A DNA stretch of 64,000 bases from assembly GCA_020631735.1 (NCBI GenBank), contig CM036159.1, forward strand, positions 99,707,670-99,771,669, written 5' to 3'. Origin of the DNA: Saccharum officinarum. Its lineage: Eukaryota > Streptophyta > Magnoliopsida > Poales > Poaceae. A program made the position numbers and the translations under genes. This document shows positions 1 to 10,378 of this stretch, one piece after another (position 1 is the first letter of the stretch; each line of letters begins with the position of its first letter). The notes beneath the pieces are model-generated. The model did not search any database. It had not been told where the DNA came from and saw only the letters and a list, made by a program, of their open reading frames with translations.

Positions 1-2400
1 CCCCTACACCTCCGCCCAGAACGGCAAAGCTGAGCGGATGCTTCGCACACTGAACAACACTGTTCGCACGCTTCTGTTTCATGCCGCCATGCCTCCATCC
101 TATTTGGTCGAAGCCCTGTCCACTGCTGTGTTCTTGGTCAACCGGCGGCCGTCATCATCCATACATAATGGTATTCCCTATCATCTCCTTCATCGCAAAA
201 TGCCAGACTACTCCATTCTCCGAGTTTTCGGTTGCCTGTGCTATCCTAACCTTAGTGCCACGACTCCCCATAAATTGTCTCCTCGCTCTGCAGCGTGTCT
301 TCCTCGGTTACCCTCCTTCTCAGAAGGGCTACCGTTGTCTTGATCTTTCTACTCGAAAGATCATCATCTCTCGCCACGTTGTTTTTGTTGAGACTCACTT
401 TCCGTTTGCGGCTTCCAAGCCACGACCGGAATCTCTTGATTTTTTGATACAGGATATACTTCCCGCGCCCGCCCCGTCTACCTCAGACGTTCGGCACTCG
501 CGGGCCTCGTTTGCGCCTGCCTCGTCTGCGACAGACGATGCCGGCGACCCCGTCGGGCTGGACCCTGCCATCTTGTGGCACGGTGCTGCCTACAGGCTGC
601 CCCTGCCGCCCCGATCGGCCACGTCTACCTCTTCGGCTTCTCCTACGCCGGCCGGTGCCCCCGTCGTTGCAGCTGATCGGCAGCGGTTCGGCATCCACTA
701 CACTCGTCGTCCTCGTCCGCCACCGGCTCCTCAGCCGCAGCCGGAGGCGCCGCCGGTCCAGCCGCAGTTGGAGGCACCGCCGGTCCAGCAGCAGCTGCCT
801 CCAGCACCGCAGGCAGCGGCGCTCCAGGCTCCAGAGCCTCCTGTGCGGGAGACTCGTTCCCGGACGGGTTCACTGCCGCCGCCCATGCAGCGGTATGGCT
901 TTGCCGCCTCGACCTCCGACCTGGCCTCTCTGCTGCCAGGAACCGTCCGTGCCGCGCTCGCCGATGCTCATTGGCGTGCGGCGATGACCGAAGAATACAA
1001 GGCGCTTGTGGACAATGGCACCTGGCGTCTTGTTCCTCATCCGCCTCGCGCCAACGTCATCACCGGCAAATGGGTCTTCAAGCACAAGTATAATGCAGAT
1101 GGTTCTCTGGCTCGTCATAAAGCCAGATGGGTTGTCCGTGGCTTCTCGCAACGGTACGGCATCGACTACGACGAGACGTTCAGCCCGGTTGTCAAACCGG
1201 CCACCATCCGGGTCGTCCTCAGCATTGCCGCCTCTCGCTCCTGGCCAATACATCAGCTGGACGTGAAGAATGCCTTTCTTCACGGCCATCTGAACGAGAC
1301 CGTCTACTGCCAGCAGCCGCCCGGCTTCGTCGACCCGGCGGCTCCCGACCACGTCTGTCTCCTGCTAAAGTCCTTGTACGGACTCAAGCAGGCGCCTCGG
1401 GCGTGGCACCAGCGGTTCTCCGGCTTCATTCAGCGGTCCGGCTTCACTGCTTCGACCTCCGATACGTCCTCTTTGTTTACAAAGCGGGGCCGACATCGCC
1501 TACTTGCTGCTCTATGTCGACGACATTATTCTGACAGCCTCGTCGACCCCGCTTCTTCGTCGCATCACCGAGCTTCTTCACTCCGAGTTCGCCATGACAG
1601 ATCTCGGGGATCTTCATCACTTCCTCGGGATCTCTGTCACGCGTTCTGCTGACGGCCTCTCCCTGTCTCAGCGCCAGTACGCTGTGGATCTGCTCCAGCG
1701 CGCCGGTATGGCTGAGTGTCATCCCACGGCGACTCCTGTTGACACTCATGCCAAGCTCTCTGCTACAGATGGCGCACCGGTGGCGGATGCCACTCAATAC
1801 CGTAGCCTCGCTGGTGCGCTACAGTATCTCACGCTGACTCGTCCGGACCTCGCTTATGCAGTTCAGCAGGTTTGCCTCTTCATGCACGACCCACGCGAGC
1901 CTCATCTTGCGATGCTCAAGCGTGTCTTGCGGTATGTCAAGGGCACTCTATCCACTGGGCTTCACATCGGCACAGGCAGTATCACCAGCTTGACTGCCTA
2001 CTCCGATGCTGATTGGGCTAGTTGTCCCGACTCTCGACGCTCCACTTCTGGCTACTGTGTCTTCCTCGGCGACAACTTAGTCTCTTGGTCCTCCAAACGA
2101 CAAACTACGGTTTCTCGTTCGAGTGCGGAGGCTGAGTATCGTGCTGTTGCGCACGCTGTGGCTGAGACTTGTTGGCTTCGTCAGTTACTTCAGGAGCTCC
2201 ATGCACCCATCTCTTCGGCGACGATTGTCTACTGTGACAATGTCAGTGCTGTCTACATGACCGCCAATCTAGTTCATCATCGTCGCACGAAGCATATTGA
2301 GATAGATATTCACTTCGTCCGTGAGAAGGTTGCTTTGGGACAGGTTCGGGTGCTCCATGTTCCATCATCTCATCAGTTCGCGACATCATGACCAAAGGGT
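1..2400 (+). mobile_element. Ty1/Copia retrotransposon, decayed 3' part of pol
   Basis: The polyprotein reads as integrase C-terminal region (about 2-300), reverse transcriptase (about 900-1900) with the catalytic YVDD at 1513-1524, then RNase H with SDADW and AEAEYR motifs (about 1990-2340). This domain order is that of Copia. The 5' part lies outside the window. The reading frame changes near 285-300 and again near 1470-1500. A third frame loss near 2372 replaces the usual end of the protein with an early stop. The element is therefore non-autonomous. It lies in the same orientation as the argininosuccinate lyase exons that follow and probably sits in an intron of that gene. Confidence 0.95.
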
Positions 2401-2461
2401 TACCTGTATAGTTGTTTACTGACTTTAGGTCCAGTCTTTGTGTTTGTGACACTCCCGCTTA

Positions 2462-2640
2462 GACTGAGGGAGGGTGTTAGAATGTATTGTAACAGTCCAT
2501 ATTGGACGTACGGCCCATGGGCCTTGTATATTGTAACCCTAGCCTTTCAGGCTATATAATGAAGGTCACCCCCCTGATTAGGGTGTGCGGTGTTTCTCTA
2601 CACTTGTGAGTTGTGATTGTCTGCCAATTAAATAGAACTG
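2462..2640 (+). repeat. Polypurine tract and start of Copia 3' LTR
   Basis: A purine-rich stretch at 2462-2474 is followed directly by TGTTAGAATG at 2475, the expected layout of polypurine tract and LTR 5' end. A TATA-like TATATAA lies at 2553-2559. The LTR 3' end is not clear. It must fall before the lyase exon at 2762, and 2640 is only a guess. The 5' LTR and the target duplication are outside the window, so the insertion site cannot be confirmed here. Confidence 0.7.
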
Positions 2641-2761
2641 TCAGTCATGCCCTCAGTTACTCACCAGTCAGTCTAGAAACTCAGAGAATGCCATATCGTT
2701 CAATTTTTCTCTTTCAGTTAGTCCTTCCTCACTTAAGCTCGAAGTTTTTTCCCATCTACAG

Positions 2762-3733
2762 CATTGATGCAGTATCAGACCGTGACTTTGTACTAGAGTT
2801 TCTTTCTGCCAATTCAATTGCTGCTGTTCATCTTTCGCGAATTGGTGAAGAATGGGTTCTTTGGGCGTCAGAGGAATTTGGGTTCCTGACACCAAGTGAC
2901 AAAGTTTCAACAGGAAGCAGCATTATGCCCCAGAAAAAAAATCCGGATCCAATGGAGCTTGTTCGTGGGAAATCTGCTAGGGTTGTTGGAGATCTCATGA
3001 CTGTTCTAACCCTCTGTAAAGGCCTTCCACAGGCCTACAACCGTGACCTTCAGGTGAGCCTAATTCTCATAATTATATCCATTCTTAAATGAGTGCGTAT
3101 TCTGAAGTTTTCGTTCTGAGCAGGAAGACAAGGAACCCTTGTTTGATAGTGTGAAAGCCGTATTAGGAATGCTTGAAGTATGCACGGAGTTTGCTCAAAA
3201 TATCTCTTTTAATTCGAAAAGAATACAGAGTTCCCTTCCAGCTGGTTATCTGGATGCAACGACGCTGGCAGATTATCTTGTGAAGAGGGTAAACTCTGTT
3301 CTCTCATGACTGTTATCTTGACATAGTTGCACGTAGCAGTTAGACATCAACTTTGAAACATGGTGATAAGCTGATAGCAAAGGGACGCAAAGTACTGTAG
3401 TTTTTTTGGTGCTATGCTGTTTATTTTTAGTTGGATGGGGGGTTATATTAGCTTAACCTTTCTTTTTTCGGCCCTTCACAGGGAGTTCCTTTCAGAACTT
3501 CTCACGAGATAGTTGGAAGGTCCGTTGCTCTATGCGTCTACAAGCAGTGTCAGCTAGCTGAGCTTGAATTGGATGACCTAAAATCTGTCCATCCTGTATT
3601 TGAGGGCGACGTCTATGAATACCTGGGGGTTGAAAACGCTGTAAACAAGTTCATATCCTATGGCTCTACTGGTTCAGAACAAGTAAAGAAGCAGCTTGAG
3701 GATTGGCGCATCCAGCTCGGGATCAGCTCATAA
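2762..3733 (+). CDS. ASL: Argininosuccinate lyase, C-terminal exons
   Basis: The enzyme cleaves argininosuccinate to arginine and fumarate, the last step of arginine synthesis; in plants it is plastid-located. Three exons are visible: 2762-3053, 3124-3288 and 3482-3733, with GT-AG introns and consistent phase. The first carries the fumarase/lyase superfamily signature [13 protein letters not shown] (around 2919-2950), the flexible catalytic loop. The last ends IQLGISS and a stop at 3731-3733. The N-terminal half is missing because the window begins inside a Copia element lying upstream. The simplest reading is an intronic Copia insertion with earlier exons left of the window. The visible exons are undamaged, so the gene may well be functional. 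A 5'-truncated pseudogene is the alternative. Confidence 0.93.
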
Positions 3734-4356
3734 GGGTTGGCATGGTCCAAGAAATAAACTCGCAAATTAGTGCTTGCGATTTTTGGAGGTGTATGTGGAC
3801 GTCGTGAACTTCTTTTATTGTCTATCGGTTCGTTGTCATACATTTTGAAAACTGGAATGAGTGATGCAAACATGTTGGATACCTTGAGTTGAGTCCCTTC
3901 TATGTATCATTCCATTGCGTTTTGTTTTCATCTGTTTGACAACTCCCTTTTTCATACCAAAAAAAGGATATCAGCCCTCCGACTGTAACCTGCTCATGTG
4001 TCGCAAACTCAATACCCGAAATTGGAACTGTTCGGCGGTGCGGTATCCATGGAGTAACTTCACTTGAATCAGGCAGAGTAATAGTAGTAACAACAGTTTA
4101 CTTGAATCAGGCAGAATAATAGTAGTCACAACAGTTTTCTCCTCTGAAATGCGTAACTTTCATGTTGGATGACGAAAGGTGATTTTGAAGTGTATTTGGA
4201 CTACGGTGCGTACGGCTGTACTTGCATATGCATAGCATTGTTGTCTGTGTGTTGGAAGCTGCGAACGAGGCCAGCGCACGGAATTCAGCAGATGTCAAAG
4301 AACCATGAAGGCGCCGCGCACCTTCCAGAAGAGTGCACGAATAAACACCCCGCGGG
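3734..4356. other. ASL 3' UTR and OEP16-2 upstream region
   Basis: This intergenic stretch holds the presumed lyase 3' UTR. It also has a 38-bp unit present twice in tandem at 4062-4099 and 4100-4137 with two or three differences. No other gene was seen. Confidence 0.6.
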
Positions 4357-4378
4357 CACGTGTCGGCGAAGCATGCAT
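4357..4378 (+). promoter_or_regulatory. ABRE/G-box next to RY element, OEP16-2 promoter
   Basis: CACGTGTC at 4357-4364 contains both the CACGTG G-box and the ACGTGTC ABRE core. Ten bases later CATGCAT at 4372-4378 is an RY motif. They lie about 265-285 bp before the OEP16-2 start codon. ABRE and RY motifs together are typical of ABA/ABI3(VP1)-controlled seed genes, and OEP16-2 is known as the seed-type OEP16. The motifs are seen; the regulation is inferred. Confidence 0.6.
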
Positions 4379-4641
4379 ACGTGCTTCCGGTTCTTCCCCA
4401 GGAGGCCAAGGACCAGTAGGACGTCGATCTGTTGTGTACGGACTGGCGCCGCCCCGGGTCACCACTCACCAAACTTCACCGCTTCGGTCTTCTCTGCAGC
4501 GCCCACTAGCGTTTATCTACACAACCACACTGCCGTAAGTCGCTGCCCTTTGCATTCGTGCTTGTCTACCTACCTGGGCACTCCGCTGCAGCGGTAGCTC
4601 GGCTTATCTTTGGAGGGGAACCGAAGAGCAGAGCAAGGAAG

Positions 4642-5717
4642 ATGAGCAGCAGCGTGGAGACGGAGGCGCGGGCGTTTGCGGACGAGGTGCGCAGCGGCCT
4701 GGAGCACAAGAACTGGATGCTGGACCTCGGCCACCCGCTCCTCAACCGCATCGCCGAGAGCTTCGTCAAGGCCGCGGGGGTAAGCACACGCCGCACGCTG
4801 CTGGCCTCTGCTGCTCTCTTTTCCTTCCCAAACAACTCAAATCGGTCGGTTGCACTGCTTCTGATCCCGTGTATCCCCGCAGATCGGCGCAGTGCAGGCG
4901 GTCGCGAGGGAATCATACTTCATGGCAATCGAAGGTAACAAAGCCTTCTCTGTAACACTATTGCCAAAGGACGTCGTAGAGCAAGCAGTTCGACTACTGC
5001 TTCGCTCTGTTTCTGTTTGTGTCCCTTTTTGAGTTTTTTTTTTGTGCGGTGTGTTGCTGTGACTGACTGCAGGCGAGGGAGGATCTGTGTCCGGCGCCAC
5101 CGGCTCAAGGAAACGCTCGTTCCCGGAGATCAATGGTAACGTCTCTGGTTTTAGTTTGCTGCTAGTGCTTATCCGTGTATTGTGTCAACACGTTAGCTTT
5201 TAATCTTGTGTTGGCGATTTTTTGCAGGGACGAAAAGTAGCAGCATGTCGGCGGAAGCCATGGTACTACAAAATTAACCCAGTTCTATTTTAGGCCGCTC
5301 GTGCCTTGCTGTAATTGTTGGTTCTGATTTTGTTCTTCATTTCCGTCACAGGTGAAAAACGTGAGCAAAGAGTCGTTACAGTGGGGTAACACATTCTATA
5401 CTCCAGCCACACCCCCTGTGTTACAGAATTACAGCATGGGCAGTCGAACTAATGAATATTTACTACCTGCTGCTTGATCTGATTATCTGAACGTGTCTGG
5501 TGCAGGGCTCGCGGCTGGGGTGCACTCTGGCCTGACCTACGGCCTGGCGGAGGTGCGCGGGACGCACGACTGGAGGAACAGCGCCGTGGCAGGCGCCATC
5601 ACGGGCGCCGCGGTCGCGCTCACGTCGGAACACGCGTCGCACGAGCAGGTCGTGCAGTGCGCCATCACCGGCGCCGCGCTCTCCACGGCCGCCAACGTGC
5701 TCTCCGGCATACTCTGA
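4642..5717 (+). CDS. OEP16-2: Outer envelope pore protein 16-2 (OEP16-2)
   Basis: This is an amino-acid-selective channel of the plastid outer envelope, in the Tim17/Tim22/PRAT family. Six exons give a clean 177-aa protein: 4642-4779, 4883-4934, 5073-5135, 5228-5262, 5352-5385 and 5506-5717. All introns are GT-AG and all phases join. The N-terminus includes LGHPLLNRIAESFVKAAG. Between the first and second hydrophobic segments is a Ser/Gly-rich insert (about residues 64-95), which marks the OEP16-2 (seed) subtype rather than OEP16-1. The C-terminal half holds the PRAT-like region GLTYGLAEVRGTHDW and two further Gly/Ala-rich membrane helices ending in SGIL. Start choice: first ATG of the conserved reading frame. 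Promoter motifs (ABRE and RY) agree with seed expression. No defects were seen. Confidence 0.93.
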
Positions 5718-6381
5718 GCCGAGCTGCCGGGAGCCGCAGCCGTGCACGTGCTGTTGTGGCGCTCGATTTCCGAGGATTGGCGCCTAGTTCTGTACTTCTG
5801 TCACGTTTGTCGCCAATCGTTTGGGCACCGTCACCCTCGTATGTCGCCATTGTTATGCTTCGCTAGCCCCCTGTACGATAACTTGAGACGTTGTAGTCGT
5901 GCTTTCAACTACTAGTACTATGTTGTAACTTTGTAAGCGGACTGGACGATCTTTGCATTGTCATTACAAAAAGCATCACCGCCTCACCGGGGCATCCGTT
6001 GCTACGGCAATAACGTCAGTTACAAATTATGCCAACGTTAACGATCCGTCGCACTGGGATATCAAGCGCTTCACGCAGAGCTTCATAAATCATTCGTTGA
6101 GTAGTGCAAAGATTTTCAAGATTCATCGAAAGCTCAATATCACGGCTCGTGCCTTAGCTACCCATGCATTTAGCTCATCGAGCTCAACTTGTTCTCAAAT
6201 GCACATCCATTGTTAGTCATGTAAACAGCTGTAAAAAAAAAAACTTCAGCAGCCTTCCGAGCATCAAAGCACGCTCTTGCTATACGCCTTCCGAGCATCG
6301 CAACGTATTTTAGACTATCACTAACGTTGCCGAGCTTCCCCTCGCCGGCGCGGACCGGTCGAAACGCCGAAGCCCACGAAA
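5718..6381. other. Intergenic: OEP16-2 3' UTR and upstream of release factor
   Basis: The likely 3' UTR runs to about 5970. A short direct repeat, GCCTTCCGAGCATC, occurs at about 6251 and 6287. The open frame 5953-6216 resembles no family I recognise and is Ser/Thr-rich, so it is not called as a gene. Confidence 0.5.
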
Positions 6382-8080
6382 ATGGCTTCCCGCTTCTTAA
6401 CCAGATCAGCGGCGGCGCGCCTCGTCTCCCACCTCCACCGCAAGACGCCAGGCACTACTCATCGCCTCCCCACCCACGCCGCCGCCGCCTTGTCGTCCCT
6501 CCTGGGGCCTACTGATGGCCTCCCCCACGCCGCCGGTTCCACCCTCCTCCGCGTTCCCGTGCGGTGGTTCTCCTCTCCGTCCACGGAGGCGGTGGCCGAG
6601 GCTCCGATGACCGCTGACGGCCTGACGGTGCACTCGATCGCCGACAAGGGGTGGGCCATTCTTCCCGAAGCCGAGAGCGACTGGCGCAGCCACGCCGCCG
6701 CTGTCGCGCAGTCCGTCAGGCTCATCAAGAAGCGCCTCAAGGTCCAATATTCACATGACAGTATGACACCCGATACTTTGTGCTTTTCCCTAGGCCAAAT
6801 TCCTGATTGCCTTCTATTGTTGTGCAAGGATGTGCATCTTAGGTTCTTGATTCATTCAGACATTTGAGCGAACACCTTCTGTGCGGAGTGTAGGTGTTTA
6901 TATTCATTTTTATCCTGTCTGAATTGGGCATTGTTTTGATTTGTTCAGTGGGGATGGATACTTGAGAGAACGAAGCAACTGGCTGTGGTGTTGGAGAGGC
7001 CAGACCTCTGGGAAGATCCAGTTTTTGCTGGGAGGGTTAGCCGTGAGCAGGGTGAGCTTATGGGCAAGATTAAGTTAGTGAACCAGTTTGAGCAGGAATT
7101 GATTGAACACATTGAGATGCTAAGGCTTGCACGCGAAGAAAACGATAATGAACTTGAGATGGTGAGTACAGTGCTCATGATATAAAGCTTGAAATACAGT
7201 ACAGATCTATGTTCCATTCATTGTACAAACCATTTATCTGTTTCAGCTGTTACTTTAACTGTTTTGTGCAGGAAAGCATGAGGGCTTTAGCCGATATGAG
7301 AAGAAGTGCAAAGGAGAAAGAACTTAACGCATTACTTTCTAGAGACAATGACTCTTGTCTTGCTTCATTGAGGTTTATTTTCTGTACCATCTTACTCCTT
7401 CAATTTCATTATGTTTGTAAGAATTTTCAGCTTACTGCTACATCTAGAGCACCTGTAGTTGAATCGCTAATGTCCATCTTATGCTTTCCTAATGAGGTTT
7501 TCAGTGGGTGATTCCTTATGACGATGGTTTCAGGTTCAGGCAGGGGCTGGTGGCACCGAGAGCATGGACTGGGCTGCAATGGTCATGAACATGTATAGGT
7601 CATGGCCCAGCGACGAGGATATACAGTCACTGTGGTAGAAGAGATGCCTGGTGAAGTAGCAGGAATCAAGGTTATCTTTCTCACTAGTGGTCATGAACAT
7701 ACAGGCTTTTGCTATAAATCTATTCCATCTGAAGGAATTATTTTCTAATTTGAGTATTATTTAGAAAAAAGGAACTGATCTTAAACAGCTGCTATTTCCA
7801 GAGGCCACTATCAAAGTTGATGGTGAATATGCATTTGGATATGCCAAAGCTGAAGTAGGAGTTCATAGATTGGAAAGCGACGGCACACTTCCTTTGCAGC
7901 TGTTGCTGTAATACCTATTCTTGGGGATGCTGCTAGCCGATACCAGATCAGAGATTCTGACCTTAGGATAGAACGTTTCCGTTCTGGTGGCCCTGGTGGT
8001 CAGCATGCCAACACTACAGAGAGTGCCATTCGAATTGTGCACATTCCAACTGGTATAAGTGCAACAAGTCAAAATGAAAG
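6382..8080 (+). pseudogene. Peptide chain release factor 2, mitochondrial-type, broken copy
   Basis: Family role: class I release factors recognise stop codons on organellar ribosomes and release the peptide through a GGQ loop. Exons are 6382-6741, 6949-7161, 7272-7372, 7534-7670 and 7802-8080. The N-terminus has a Ser/Arg-rich presequence ending near RWFSSPS, suggesting mitochondria. The PCRF domain (QAGAGGTESMDWA) and the GGQ motif (codons at 7995-8003) are present. Damage: a one-base deficit near 7357 (exon 3), another near 7602 (exon 4), one at the exon 4/5 join (7802), and about 25 bases lost near 7872. Together they break the frame. Exons after 8080 are missing: a MITE, the N gap and a Gypsy LTR follow. 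Some single-base losses could be sequencing errors, but the 25-base loss and the missing 3' end make a pseudogene likely. Confidence 0.85.
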
Positions 8081-8106
8081 GTAAATTTGATGTCTTCTCC
8101 TTTGCA

Positions 8107-8257
8107 CTCCCTCGTTCTAAATTATAAGACGTTTTGGCTTTTCTAGATACATAGCTTTTGCTATGCACTTAGACATACACTATGTCTACATACATAGGAA
8201 AAATAATGTATCTAGAAAAGCCAAGCCAAAGCGTCTTATAATTTGGAACGGAGGGAG
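8107..8257. mobile_element. Stowaway-like MITE (copy 1)
   Basis: The ends CTCCCTCGTTCTAAATTATA and its near-perfect inverse form terminal inverted repeats with TA on the right flank (CA on the left). The two halves are complementary over most of their length, so the element would fold into a hairpin. Diverged relatives lie at 56169-56317 and about 57320-57452. It sits in the intron after the last visible release-factor exon. Confidence 0.85.
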
Positions 8258-8402
8258 TATTTGACAAGTTTATTCATTTCTCGTTATGGTAATGAATTTT
8301 TGATCCATTCAGCATAAGTTGAAATATTTATTTCCCCTTAAATGATAGGTGTTATCGATCAGAAGTAGTTCTATCGTTGAATGTTTATAAACATAAATGT
8401 TA

Positions 8403-8502
8403 NNNNNNNNNNNNNNNNNNNNNNNNNNNNNNNNNNNNNNNNNNNNNNNNNNNNNNNNNNNNNNNNNNNNNNNNNNNNNNNNNNNNNNNNNNNNNNNNNN
8501 NN
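8403..8502. other. Assembly gap of 100 N
   Basis: Exactly 100 undetermined bases, the conventional size for a gap of unknown length. Sequence to the left is release-factor intron; sequence to the right is Gypsy LTR-like. Confidence 0.99.
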
Positions 8503-10378
8503 CCAGGGCTCGAGCCACGCTCTCGAGGCGCCCCCAGACGTATTTGAGGCTAAGAGAGAGGTCGACGAAGGAATCCCCTCGGAGGGAGGCATCGCCCTCG
8601 AATCCTATCGCAAGGAATCGAGATCCACACGACTACTCTTTGGCATTTTTGAGAGCACCTTCATGGCTACTCCGACTCCTACCAAATGGAGCATGGGCTC
8701 ACACTCGAATTCCCCATTAACAGCTCACCGGAACCGTCGGAACTCGCCCAACGAGGGTAGTACGACGTTCCCCACCCCTCCTTCTTTTTTTCCTAAAAGG
8801 GAGCATGAGGGTCGAAACGATAAAAGACGGCCAAGACTCTGATCGACCTCACGTGCATGAGGCTCGGGCTTGACCGCAGAAAGCCAAACTTCGAACGAAA
8901 GAAGACAGAATATGCTACGATACGAGAGCATTCCTCAATAAAAACGACAAAAATCTCGGAGGAGTCAAAACACTCCACCGAGCCTCGGGCTACACCCGGT
9001 GGTGCGCTCGTGCGCACCCACCGAAAAGGTTACAACGCTACGACTCCAGTTCATGAACCGCTGAGCCTCTATGAGAGTGACCCACACTCACCCAAAGGCT
9101 CAGGCTACTATCGGGTACCTATATCTAGGGGTACCCATAATCAACGATTAAGAAAAATAAATCGCTACCCACAAACGAGACGAGCCAAAATAGCAAACGA
9201 GACACCTTGACTATGTTCCGACTCGTACGAGGCACGCTCGAGGCGCCTCGACTACGTTCTAACTTGTACGAGGCACGCTCGATGGGACGCCTCGACTACG
9301 TTTCGACTCGTACGAGGCACGCTCGATGGAACGCCTCGACTACATTCCGACTCGTATGATGCACGCTCGACGGGACGCCTCGACTATGTTCCGACTCGTA
9401 CGAGGCATGCTCGACGGAATGCCTCGACTACGTTCCGACTCGTACGAGGCTCGCTCGATAAGACACCTCGACTATCGGGAAATCTCCAACTCGCACGACC
9501 CCGGGTCGGGCTCGAGGCCGCTCGACCCACCTTATTCACAACTCTGAGACAAAAGTCAGAGCATTTAATGCGACTACCCACTACTTCCTACCATCATGGC
9601 TACAACAGTAACTGCGTGGAAGCAGTGCCGGTGTCAAATCTTACTTTTTACTGCCCATCCCGGATGAGAGTAAAAAACCTGTCACTATACGCACCATACC
9701 GCCAGCACTATTTCACCACTGATCACACCCTCGAGAAGGATAATGATAGAAGGACCGTACCCACGATCTCAGGACTCGGTCTTATCCACCCGTCCTCGAC
9801 CGTCCTCAACCTGGCCTCGACCCAGCCTCGACCCACCGCCAGTCAACAAGGAAGAAAAGCCGACGTGGTACAAGACTCGGAGTCTTTTCACCGTCTCGTC
9901 CTCTACGTCACCATGGTGTCCAGGGATGGCCGGCCATTTCCGGGGCACGTCGCTACACCACCTCCACAGGGATCAACAAAACTTCACCTCAAAGGCACCC
10001 CCGGTGTCCCTGCCTCCTCTTACCCTATAAAAGGGCAGGCCGGGGCTCTACGACGGGGGAGGACAACAACGAACAACAGACAACGAAAAACCAGTCTCCA
10101 TCCCACCGAAGAAGATCAACATCTCAAGCAATCTCCTTTGTACTCTCATTTTTCCTTTGAAACCTGGGCTCAGTTCCCTCTCCACAGCTTGTAACCCTTA
10201 CGCAAGCACTTAGGTGCAAGGAAATACAATGCTCCCTCCTCCCGCTGGACGTAGGGCCTTCTTTGCCCGAACCAGGATAAACCCCGTGTATCCTCCGTGC
10301 ATCACCATCCAGATTAGGGACACACAACATTTTGATTCACTCGTTGACTTAGGACCCCCACGGGACCGAACGCCGACA
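8503..10378 (+). mobile_element. Gypsy-type LTR, 5' end lost in gap
   Basis: No coding domain is visible. The stretch has LTR-like structure: a promoter TATAAAAG at 10026-10033, a putative poly(A) region AATACAAT near 10223, and an end CGCCGACA at 10371-10378. No primer-binding site follows, so this is a solo or 3' LTR on the + strand. GC-rich direct repeats (9205-9474) lie inside it. The open frames here (for example 9568-10194) are not conserved proteins. The class is inferred from general LTR layout, not from a domain. Confidence 0.65.
9205..9474 (+). repeat. 44-bp tandem repeat, about six units
   Basis: Units begin CCTCGACTACG and contain CTCGTACGAGGCACGCTCGA. Starts at 9246 and 9290 give a 44-bp period. 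Each unit carries the small palindrome CTCGTACGAG. Units differ by a few substitutions. Confidence 0.9.

Noticed and set aside
1470..1520. Programmed frameshift in the Copia pol
   Set aside because: There are three frame changes at unrelated places, as expected for decay; no slippery site was evident.
5953..6216. Small gene of 87 aa between OEP16-2 and the release factor
   Set aside because: Ser/Thr/Ala-rich, no homology recognised, no splice or motif support.
9568..10194. A 208-aa open frame after the 44-bp repeats
   Set aside because: Low-complexity, covers the LTR promoter and leader; no conserved domain.
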